Shown here one piece after another: positions 1 to 6,771 of a stretch of 26,193 nucleotides of DNA (position 1 is its first letter; each line of letters starts with the position of its first letter). The translations under genes and the position numbers were made by a program. Source of the DNA: CAYJAZ01 sp964371865 (GTDB taxonomy: Bacteria; Desulfobacterota; Desulfovibrionia; Desulfovibrionales; Desulfovibrionaceae); assembly GCA_964371865.1 (NCBI GenBank), contig CAYJOR010000035.1, positions 1 through 26,193 of the forward strand, given 5' to 3'. The notes under the pieces were generated by a model. That model saw only the letters and a program-made list of their open reading frames with translations. It was not told the DNA's origin and searched no databases.

Positions 1-1470
1 GATCCAAGAAACCCTGCTGTTATCGCTGATAACGTTGGTGATAACGTTGGTGACTGTGCTGGTATGGCTGCTGACCTTTTTGAAACTTATGCTGTAACTA
101 TTGTTGCAACTATGCTTTTAGCTGCTATCTTCTTTACAGGCGAATTACAACAAACAATGATGATGTATCCACTTGTTATTTCAGGTGTATGTATCCTTGC
201 TTCTGTTGCAAGTATCCGCTTTGTAAAATTAGATGCTTCTAAAAAAATCATGAAAGCTCTTTACAAAGGTCTTCTTTCTTCATCAATTTTTGCTGCTATT
301 CTTATCACAGTAATTACTTTAGTAATGTTTGCTGGTTATGATGGTATGGTAATTCAAGGTAAAGAGTTTGGCGTTAGCAACCTTCTTATGTGTGTTTACA
401 CTGGTTTGATTGTTACCGGCTTACTTGTTTGGGTTACTGAATATTACACAGCTACTAACTACAGACCTGTTAAATCTATTGCTGCATCATCAGCTACCGG
501 TCACGGCACAAACGTAATTCAAGGTTTGGCTGTTTCTATGGAAGCTACTGCATTACCAGTAGTTATCATCTGTGGTGGTATCCTTATTACTTATATCAAT
601 GCCGGTCTTTTCGGTATTGCTATTGCTGCTACAACAATGCTTGCTCTTGCTGGTATCGTTGTTGCTCTTGATGCTTACGGACCTGTTACAGATAACGCAG
701 GTGGTATCGCAGAAATGGCTGGTTTACCTGAAGAAGTTCGTACAGTAACTGACGCTCTTGATGCTGTTGGTAACACAACTAAAGCTGTAACTAAAGGTTA
801 TGCTATTGGTTCTGCTGGTTTAGCTGCACTTGTTCTTTTTGCTGCTTACACAGAAGAAATCAACCGCTTCTTCCCTGATATTGAAGTTTCTTTCTCACTT
901 CAAGATCCATTTGTATTGATTGGTCTTTTCATTGGTGGCTTACTTCCTTACCTCTTCGGTGCTATGGGCATGATGGCTGTTGGCCGTGCTGGTGGTTCAG
1001 TTGTAGTTGAAGTTCGTCGTCAGTTCAAAGAAATTCCAGGAATCATGGAAGGAACAGCAAAACCTGATTACTCAGCTGCTGTTGATATGCTTACTAAAGC
1101 TGCTATCAAAGAAATGATTCTTCCTTCACTTCTTCCTGTTCTTGCTCCAATCATTGTTTATATTGTAATTAACGCTATTGCAGGTCAAACATCAGCATTT
1201 GCATGTATCGGTGCTATGCTTATGGGTACAATCGTAACAGGTATCTTCGTTGCTCTTTCAATGACAAGCGGCGGCGGTGCATGGGATAATGCGAAAAAAT
1301 ACATTGAAGATGGTAACCACGGCGGTAAAGGTTCAGAAGCTCACAAAGCTGCTGTAACCGGTGATACTGTTGGTGATCCTTACAAAGATACTGCGGGTCC
1401 TGCTATTAACCCAATGATCAAAATCATCAATATCGTTGCTATTCTTTTACTTCAAATCTTAGCTCACTAA
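1..1470 (+). CDS. hppA: Membrane-bound proton-translocating pyrophosphatase, 5' end missing
   Basis: Integral membrane pyrophosphatase that hydrolyses cytoplasmic PPi and pumps H+ (possibly Na+) across the inner membrane. The frame is open from base 1, so the gene begins outside the window; 489 residues are present of the usual 650-720. The first residues carry the family's second PPi/Mg-binding motif (DPRNPAVIADNVGDNVGDCA, bases 1-60), and the late acidic motif GGGAWDNAKKYIE appears near the C terminus, with about ten hydrophobic segments between. In the GNTTKAVTKGYAIGSA segment, Lys and Thr occupy the positions where K+-dependent enzymes carry Ala and Gly/Ala, so it should be of the K+-independent class, which are mostly proton pumps. 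An intrinsic terminator follows 32 bases after the stop. Identification is very secure; ion specificity is inference. Confidence 0.97.
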   Translation, partial: DPRNPAVIADNVGDNVGDCAGMAADLFETYAVTIVATMLLAAIFFTGELQQTMMMYPLVISGVCILASVASIRFVKLDASKKIMKALYKGLLSSSIFAAILITVITLVMFAGYDGMVIQGKEFGVSNLLMCVYTGLIVTGLLVWVTEYYTATNYRPVKSIAASSATGHGTNVIQGLAVSMEATALPVVIICGGILITYINAGLFGIAIAATTMLALAGIVVALDAYGPVTDNAGGIAEMAGLPEEVRTVTDALDAVGNTTKAVTKGYAIGSAGLAALVLFAAYTEEINRFFPDIEVSFSLQDPFVLIGLFIGGLLPYLFGAMGMMAVGRAGGSVVVEVRRQFKEIPGIMEGTAKPDYSAAVDMLTKAAIKEMILPSLLPVLAPIIVYIVINAIAGQTSAFACIGAMLMGTIVTGIFVALSMTSGGGAWDNAKKYIEDGNHGGKGSEAHKAAVTGDTVGDPYKDTAGPAINPMIKIINIVAILLLQILAH

Positions 1471-1502
1471 GCCTTAGTAATTGATTAGAAATTAGTTTCT
1501 AT

Positions 1503-1546
1503 AAGAGGAAGTTCAACTTGCAAAAGTTAGAATTTCCTCTTTTTTA
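1503..1546 (+). terminator. Intrinsic terminator of hppA
   Basis: AAGAGGAAGTTC pairs with GAATTTCCTCTT, continued by an AACTT/AAGTT inner stem around a GCAA loop, followed by a run of T. It separates hppA from the next gene. Confidence 0.9.
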
Positions 1547-1596
1547 TTTTAATAGATAATACTCTAAATTTATAAAATCGAATAAAAAAACAATCG

Positions 1597-1626
1597 TTGA
1601 CATCTTATATATTCTATTGGTATATT
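1597..1626 (+). promoter_or_regulatory. Sigma-70 type promoter of the polyphosphate:AMP phosphotransferase gene
   Basis: A perfect TTGACA -35 box (1597-1602) is followed after 18 bases by TATATT (1621-1626). Transcription would start near 1633, which places the in-frame TTG at 1617 inside the promoter and supports the ATG at 1671 as the true start. Confidence 0.65.
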
Positions 1627-1670
1627 TTACGCTACTTTTATTAAATAATTCTACCTTAAGAGGTCTTATT

Positions 1671-3218
1671 ATGCTTAAATCAATGACATTAGGACAGACT
1701 TATAGCTCAAAAGAATACTCTAAGATTGAAGATGATCTCCGCACTAGATTATTTAATCTTCAACAAGAATGCGTGAAACATAATATTCCTGTGCTTATTA
1801 CTATTGCCGGTATGGATTGCTCCGGTCGTGGAGAAATTATAAATTTACTTTCTAAATGGCTTGATAATAAAAAGTTGAATATTCATACATTTTGGCGCGA
1901 AACAGATGAGGAATCAGAAAGACCGGATTCGTGGAAATATTGGATTAAATTACCAAAGCAAAGCGAAATTACTCTTTTTTACGGAGGTTGGTACGGCGGA
2001 CCGATGCGCCTTGCAGTTGCCGGACAAATTTCAGATGAAGAACTAAGCAATATCATGCACCGTCACCTTGAAAGAGAACGTACTCTTACTGATAACGGTT
2101 ACGTTCTTATAAAATTTTGGCTTCATTTAGATAAAGATGAACACTCAAAAAGACGTGAAGAAAGACATAAAGAAAAAGGTGTTTATCACTTCAATCCCTA
2201 CGATGAAGAAAGCGAAAAAAATTATGATAAAATGGTAGAAACTGTATCAAAAGTAATTCAAACCACAGATAAAGATTTTTCACCTTGGTACGTTGTAGAC
2301 GCTTACGATAAAGAATTTAAAAATGTTACTATTGTACACCATCTAATGGAAAACATAGAAAAAGCCATAAAGCAAAAACTAGAACAAAAAAACGAAAAAC
2401 AAGTAGAAATTGAAGAGTTAGACGATAATTACGTCTCTATTCTTGACAGAGTTGACCTCTCACTTTCTCTTGAAAAATCTGATTACTCAAAACAATTATC
2501 TGAATTAAAAACCGATATATTTAAGCTCACTTATCAAGCATTTAGAAAAGGAATTTCATCAACTCTTGTATTTGAAGGTGTGGACGCTGCCGGAAAAGGT
2601 GGTACAATACGAAGAATTTCAGAAGCAGTTGATGCTAGAATCACTCGTGTAATCCCAATTAGTTCACCAACTGATGAAGAGTTAGCTCATCACTATCTTT
2701 GGAGATTTTGGAGGCATGTGCCTATGGCTGGACATGTTACAATTTATGATCGTTCATGGTATGGAAGAGTTTTAGTTGAAAGAGTTGAGGGCTTTACATC
2801 TCCTAAAATTTGGAAAAAAGCCTATTCAGAAATAAATAATTTTGAAGAACAACTCGTTGAAAATAAAAATATTCTCCTCAAATTTTGGTTACAAATCTCT
2901 CCAGAAGAACAGCTAAAAAGGTTTAAAGAACGTGAAGTGGTTGAATGGAAGCACTATAAAATCACAGATGAAGATTGGAGAAACAGAGATAAAGTAAACT
3001 TCTATAAAATCGCCGCGGATGAAATGTTTATGAGAACCGACACAAATTATGCTCCTTGGCATATTATACCTTCAGAGTCGAAATATTTTGCACGCATTCA
3101 AGTATTGAGAATTTATAGAGATGCCTTAAGAAAAGCTCTTGGAAAAAAAGAATTCGATGAAGATAAATACATTCTTAAACTAAAATCTGTAAAAGAAGTT
3201 ACAAAAGTTAATGAGTAA
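1671..3218 (+). CDS. pap: Polyphosphate:AMP phosphotransferase (two-domain PPK2 family)
   Basis: Cytoplasmic enzyme that phosphorylates AMP to ADP with inorganic polyphosphate; with adenylate kinase it can regenerate ATP from polyP. The 515-residue protein holds two PPK2 domains in tandem. The C-terminal one has an intact Walker A (GVDAAGKGG, about residues 303-311) and lid/Walker B motif (YDRSWYGR, about 359-366). The N-terminal copy is degenerate: AGMDCSGRG at about 46-54 has Arg in place of the Walker Lys, and FYGGWYGG at about 103-110 lacks the Asp. This is the layout of class II (AMP-using) PPK2/Pap proteins, where only the second half is catalytic. The ATG at 1671 is chosen over an upstream in-frame TTG because AAGAGG precedes it by seven bases and the TTG lies in the promoter. 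It is transcribed alone; the nearest clear terminator is 0.4 kb downstream, beyond a repeat element. Confidence 0.93.
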   Translation: MLKSMTLGQTYSSKEYSKIEDDLRTRLFNLQQECVKHNIPVLITIAGMDCSGRGEIINLLSKWLDNKKLNIHTFWRETDEESERPDSWKYWIKLPKQSEITLFYGGWYGGPMRLAVAGQISDEELSNIMHRHLERERTLTDNGYVLIKFWLHLDKDEHSKRREERHKEKGVYHFNPYDEESEKNYDKMVETVSKVIQTTDKDFSPWYVVDAYDKEFKNVTIVHHLMENIEKAIKQKLEQKNEKQVEIEELDDNYVSILDRVDLSLSLEKSDYSKQLSELKTDIFKLTYQAFRKGISSTLVFEGVDAAGKGGTIRRISEAVDARITRVIPISSPTDEELAHHYLWRFWRHVPMAGHVTIYDRSWYGRVLVERVEGFTSPKIWKKAYSEINNFEEQLVENKNILLKFWLQISPEEQLKRFKEREVVEWKHYKITDEDWRNRDKVNFYKIAADEMFMRTDTNYAPWHIIPSESKYFARIQVLRIYRDALRKALGKKEFDEDKYILKLKSVKEVTKVNE

Positions 3219-3269
3219 ATTAAAGCTTTTTAAATATAGACAACCTAATAGAAAAGTTTAAAGTTTTAA

Positions 3270-3366
3270 GGCAGAGCAAAAAAGAGGATATTTTCTATCA
3301 GGAGTATTGCAAAGCTACATGACTAAACAAAAAAATTACTCTGACAATGCTATGATAAATATTTGA
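3270..3366 (+). repeat. Diverged direct repeat, copy A
   Basis: This stretch resembles 3420-3516, about 150 bases downstream in the same orientation. From GGAGT (3301 and 3448) the two align over about 65 bases with roughly 70% identity by hand, including the shared core TTACTYTGACRAWGCTA. Copy A lies outside the inverted-repeat element and has no recognisable terminal repeat of its own. It may be a worn older copy of the same element. Confidence 0.55.
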
Positions 3367-3382
3367 AATTTTATAACATTAG

Positions 3383-3607
3383 CTAGGGTGTGTTTCTAAA
3401 TTAAGAGATTTTGTATTTTTGACAAGGAAAAGTGAATTTTTATGAAAGGAGTTTATCAAAACATAAATGACTTGAATAAAAATTTACTTTGACGAAGCTA
3501 TTTGTTGATAAGTCTGATAGCGAAATATCGTTTTTTTATCAAAGTAATTCAGCTAACTTCATCTAACTATCAAAAATCAAAAGAATTAATTTAGAAGCAT
3601 ACCCTAG
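3383..3607. mobile_element. MITE-like inverted-repeat element (non-coding, about 217-225 bp)
   Basis: The left end GGGTGTGTTTCTAAATTAA (3387-3405 region) is mirrored at the right end by TTAATTTAGAAGCATACCC (ending 3603), with two mismatches over the terminal repeat. Both ends abut CTAG (3383-3386 and 3604-3607), which could be a 4-bp target duplication of the kind made by IS5-type elements. The interior has no reading frame of note but holds a further perfect 9-bp inverted repeat (TTACTTTGA at 3485, TCAAAGTAA at 3539). The element is too short to encode a transposase, so it would be non-autonomous. Because CTAG is itself palindromic, the target duplication is not proven. Confidence 0.6.
3420..3516 (+). 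repeat. Diverged direct repeat, copy B (inside the inverted-repeat element)
   Basis: Partner of the repeat at 3270-3366. This copy lies within the left half of the inverted-repeat element, so the pair suggests that the gene-poor gap has received related elements more than once. Confidence 0.55.
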
Positions 3608-3622
3608 TTTAAAAACGCTCTA

Positions 3623-3663
3623 AAGCTTGAGGAGATTAGAAACTTCTCAAGCTTATTTTTTTA
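3623..3663 (+). terminator. Intrinsic terminator in the pap-gadC gap
   Basis: AAGCTTGAGGAG pairs with CTTCTCAAGCTT (12 bp, one G-U on the RNA) around an 8-base loop, followed by ATTTTTTT. It is the first clear terminator downstream of pap, although the inverted-repeat element lies between. It insulates gadC from upstream transcription. Confidence 0.85.
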
Positions 3664-3795
3664 AATCAAATATGAAGTATTTATAATTTATATGATAATC
3701 ATCTCTAATACAAAGAATAATTGCTTATAATTCAAAAAAAGAATTTTCTATATAGTGTGTAGCGTTTAATTTTTCTGTGGAAGATCAAGTCAGGA

Positions 3796-3812
3796 TTTAG
3801 AGCATTTCTAAA
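3796..3812 (+). other. Short inverted repeat in the gadC leader
   Basis: TTTAGA-GCATT-TCTAAA lies 33 bases before the gadC start codon, in the probable untranslated leader or promoter. It could be an operator half-site pair or chance in AT-rich DNA. A similar run, ATTTAGAGCATTTTCTA, lies just upstream of tex at about 8920. Confidence 0.25.
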
Positions 3813-3844
3813 AAATTCCATCACACATAAAAAGGAGATTATGT

Positions 3845-5317
3845 ATGTCTGATACTAACTCAAAAGGGAAAAGTGGAAACATTTCTGTTTTTACGCTCGC
3901 AATGATTAACGTTGCTGCAATTGCAAGCCTTCGCGGATTACCAGGAGAAGCGGAGTATGGCTTATCTTCGATATTTTATTATCTATTTGCAGCAGTTTTC
4001 TTTTTAATTCCAGTAGCTTTTGTTTCAGCGGAGATGGCAACATCCTGGACAGAAAAAGGTGGAGTTTTTCGTTGGGTAGGCGAAGCTTTTGGTGGTGCAT
4101 GGGGATTTGTAGCGATTTTTTTACAATGGATTCAAAATACAATATGGTTCCCTACAGCTCTTACCTTTGCCGCTGTGTCACTTGCTTTTACAGGGAGTGA
4201 TATCGCCTTTGATACAAAACTAGCAAGCAATGCAAACTACACACTTGCCATTGTTTTGGGAGTTTATTGGCTTGCAACTCTTCTAAATTTTAGAGGAGCT
4301 AAACTTTCTGGAGCAATCAGCACATGGGGCGTTGTTCTTGGAACTCTTATTCCCGCTATACTTTTAATTTTTTTAGGAATTGCCTACGTTTTCAGTGGAA
4401 AACCTATCTATCTAGACACCTCCCCCTCAGAATTTATACCAGATTTAGCAAATTTTGGAAATCTTTCACTTGCTGTCAGTATTTTTCTTTTTTATGCAGG
4501 TATGGAAATGAGTTCTGTTCACGTAAAAGATGTTGCAAACCCTCAAAAGGATTATCCTAAAGCAATTCTGCTCTCTTCCATAATAACAGTTCTTTTATTT
4601 ATTTTCGGAACATTAGCAATCGCCGTTATAATTCCTAAGGAACAAATCAATCTTACTCAAAGCCTTCTTATTGCTTATGAAAATCTATTTAAAGCATTTA
4701 ACATAGAATGGTTAGGCCCAGTTGTAGCTGCTTGTCTTGCTTTTGGAGTATTCGGGCAAGTATCAACATGGATTGCAGGCCCAAGTAAAGGTATTCTTAC
4801 TGTAGGTAAAGCTGGATATCTACCTGTATGGTTACAAAAAACAAATGCAGAAGGGGTTCAGGTTAATATATTGATTATTCAAGGTATTATTGTTACACTA
4901 CTTGCAATTATGTTTGTTTTGCTACCTTCTGTTCAAGCTGCTTATCAGATTTTATCAGCCCTCACAATTACACTTTATCTTATAATGTACATACTCATGT
5001 TCTCAGCATTTATTAAATTACGCATAAGTCAGCCATATGTTAAAAGATTTTTCAAAGTTCCTTTTGGGCATTTTGGAATGTGGTTCTTTGGTGGGTTAGG
5101 TTTATTTGCCTCTCTTTTAGCATTTTTCTTTGGTTTTTTCCCACCTTCACAAATTTCAGTTGGTTCACCGCTTATCTGGATAGGTCTACTTGTTATTGGA
5201 AATCTATTCGGAGTTGCAATTCCTTTAGCAATTCATAGTCTTAGAAAACCTGAATGGAAAGTAGATGCTGAAGGGTTTGCTCCATTTTCATACGAAAAAA
5301 AATCTGAAACAATCTAA
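3845..5317 (+). CDS. gadC: Glutamate/GABA antiporter (APC superfamily)
   Basis: Inner-membrane exchanger that brings in glutamate and exports the GABA made by the decarboxylase encoded next, so consuming cytoplasmic protons during acid stress. The 490-residue protein begins with a short polar N terminus, then the APC first helix with VAAIASLRGLPGEAEYGLSS, and shows about 12 hydrophobic segments; the end is a short polar tail (FSYEKKSETI), somewhat shorter than the C-terminal plug of E. coli GadC (511 residues). The start is the ATG at 3845, seven bases after AAGGAGA; the ATG four bases earlier is out of frame and stops at once. gadB follows after 22 bases, which is the main reason for assigning the substrate pair; the APC family alone would not decide it. 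Confidence 0.88.
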   Translation: MSDTNSKGKSGNISVFTLAMINVAAIASLRGLPGEAEYGLSSIFYYLFAAVFFLIPVAFVSAEMATSWTEKGGVFRWVGEAFGGAWGFVAIFLQWIQNTIWFPTALTFAAVSLAFTGSDIAFDTKLASNANYTLAIVLGVYWLATLLNFRGAKLSGAISTWGVVLGTLIPAILLIFLGIAYVFSGKPIYLDTSPSEFIPDLANFGNLSLAVSIFLFYAGMEMSSVHVKDVANPQKDYPKAILLSSIITVLLFIFGTLAIAVIIPKEQINLTQSLLIAYENLFKAFNIEWLGPVVAACLAFGVFGQVSTWIAGPSKGILTVGKAGYLPVWLQKTNAEGVQVNILIIQGIIVTLLAIMFVLLPSVQAAYQILSALTITLYLIMYILMFSAFIKLRISQPYVKRFFKVPFGHFGMWFFGGLGLFASLLAFFFGFFPPSQISVGSPLIWIGLLVIGNLFGVAIPLAIHSLRKPEWKVDAEGFAPFSYEKKSETI

Positions 5318-5339
5318 AAATAAGATTAGGGGTATTATT

Positions 5340-6695
5340 ATGGAAAAGTCAAAAGTATATGATGACGTTTTTGCAAGAGTTGAACTTTCAAAATCTTTAC
5401 CAAAACAACAACTTCCTATTCATGAATCTTCTGCTCAAGTTGTTTATCAGGCAATCCACGATGAACTTATGTTGGATGGAAATGCTCGTCAAAATCTAGC
5501 AACTTTTTGTCAAACTTGGCTAGACAGTGAAATTCATAACCTTATGGATGAATGTATAGATAAAAATATGATTGATAAAGATGAATATCCACAAACAGCT
5601 GAAATTGAACAAAGATGTGTTCATATGCTTGCTAATTTATGGAACTCTCCTCATGCAGATACAACAGTCGGTTGCTCCACAACCGGTTCAAGCGAAGCTG
5701 CAATGCTTGGCGGTTTGGCTTTGAAGTGGCGTTGGCGCGAAAAATGTAAAACCGAAGGAAAAACATACGATAAACCTAATCTTGTTACTGGTCCTGTTCA
5801 AATTTGTTGGCATAAGTTTTGTAAATACTGGGACGTAGAGCATCGTGAAATTCCAATGGATAATGGAAGGCTTATAATGTCTCCCGAAGAAGTAATGAAG
5901 TATGTTGACGAAAATACAATTGGAGTTGTACCTACTTTAGGAGTAACCTACACAGGGCAATACGAACCGGTAGAAGCAGTCTCTAAAGCACTGGATAAGT
6001 TACAAGAAGAAACTGGTCTCGATATCCCAATTCATGTTGATGGTGCATCTGGTGGATTTCTTGCACCTTTCATTCACCCTGATTTAGTATGGGATTTTAG
6101 ATTGCCACGAGTAAAATCTATCAATGCTTCAGGACATAAATATGGGCTTGCACCACTTGGTGTTGGCTGGATTGTGTGGCGAGAAGATACTGATCTTGCT
6201 GAAGATTTACGATTTAATGTCAATTACTTAGGTGGAAGTTTACCTACTCTTGCTCTTAACTTTTCACGACCTGCCGGTCAAGTAATAGCTCAATATTATA
6301 ATTTTTTACGTCTTGGTCATGAAGGTTATAGAAAAGTTCAGCAAGCAGCTTATGACGTAGCCCATTATCTCGCTGAAGAAATTAAAAAAATAAATGTTTT
6401 TAAAGTGCTTTATGATGGAAAAGAAGGGATTCCTGCCATGCTTTTTACCTTGAAAGACGGTGATTACGATTTTAATCTTTATTCACTTTCCGAACATATG
6501 AGGGCGCGTGGTTGGCTAATTCCTGCATACTCTATGCCTGAAAATTGTACAGATTTAGTCGTCATGCGAATCATGATAAAACACGGTTTTAGCATGGATA
6601 TGGCAGCCCTTATGATTGCTGATTTAAAAAGAGCAATAAATTTAGTTCATCACAAATCCAACCATTTCAAAGCTGCAAATCATTCAGGTAAATAA
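5340..6695 (+). CDS. gadB: Glutamate decarboxylase
   Basis: PLP-dependent cytoplasmic enzyme that converts L-glutamate to GABA and CO2 with uptake of one proton. The 451-residue protein (E. coli GadB has 466) shows the group II decarboxylase features in order: TTGSSEAAMLGG for the cofactor phosphate (about 115-126), IHVDGASGGF with the Asp that contacts the pyridine nitrogen, and SGHKYG with the Schiff-base Lys at about 267. The ATG at 5340 follows AGGGG at a good distance; the longer frame opening at 5265 would overlap the end of gadC and has no ribosome site. It forms a two-gene operon with gadC and ends in a hairpin shared with tex. A His lies near the C terminus (NHSGK), where E. coli GadB has a pH-sensitive His, but equivalence cannot be judged here. 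Confidence 0.95.
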   Translation: MEKSKVYDDVFARVELSKSLPKQQLPIHESSAQVVYQAIHDELMLDGNARQNLATFCQTWLDSEIHNLMDECIDKNMIDKDEYPQTAEIEQRCVHMLANLWNSPHADTTVGCSTTGSSEAAMLGGLALKWRWREKCKTEGKTYDKPNLVTGPVQICWHKFCKYWDVEHREIPMDNGRLIMSPEEVMKYVDENTIGVVPTLGVTYTGQYEPVEAVSKALDKLQEETGLDIPIHVDGASGGFLAPFIHPDLVWDFRLPRVKSINASGHKYGLAPLGVGWIVWREDTDLAEDLRFNVNYLGGSLPTLALNFSRPAGQVIAQYYNFLRLGHEGYRKVQQAAYDVAHYLAEEIKKINVFKVLYDGKEGIPAMLFTLKDGDYDFNLYSLSEHMRARGWLIPAYSMPENCTDLVVMRIMIKHGFSMDMAALMIADLKRAINLVHHKSNHFKAANHSGK

Positions 6696-6701
6696 AAAAT
6701 G

Positions 6702-6756
6702 AATAAGGGGAAATTACATTTTTATATTAAAAATAAATTTCCCCCTTATTAAAAAT
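6702..6756. terminator. Terminator between the convergent gadB and tex genes
   Basis: AATAAGGGGAAATT pairs with AAATTTCCCCCTTATT, with an AT-rich loop of about 20 bases. A-rich DNA on the left and T/A-rich DNA on the right let it serve both strands, as expected between converging genes. Confidence 0.75.
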
Positions 6757-6771
6757 AGCTACTAAATTATA

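Noticed and set aside
1617..1670. N-terminal extension of the polyphosphate:AMP phosphotransferase from a TTG codon
   Set aside because: The TTG lies between the -35 and -10 boxes of a good promoter and has no ribosome site; the ATG at 1671 does.
3691..3709. Possible Fur box (TGATAATCAT) upstream of gadC
   Set aside because: Only about 11 of 19 positions match the consensus, which is common by chance in AT-rich DNA.
3906..4142. Antisense reading frame of 78 codons within gadC
   Set aside because: It lies wholly inside a conserved gene, has no ribosome site, and its composition fits a shadow frame. The other short frames inside tex, pepA, mlaF, rfaE2, dinB and the TSUP gene are rejected for the same reason.
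5265..5339. N-terminal extension of glutamate decarboxylase into gadC
   Set aside because: It overlaps gadC out of frame; the ATG at 5340 has a ribosome site and gives the usual length.
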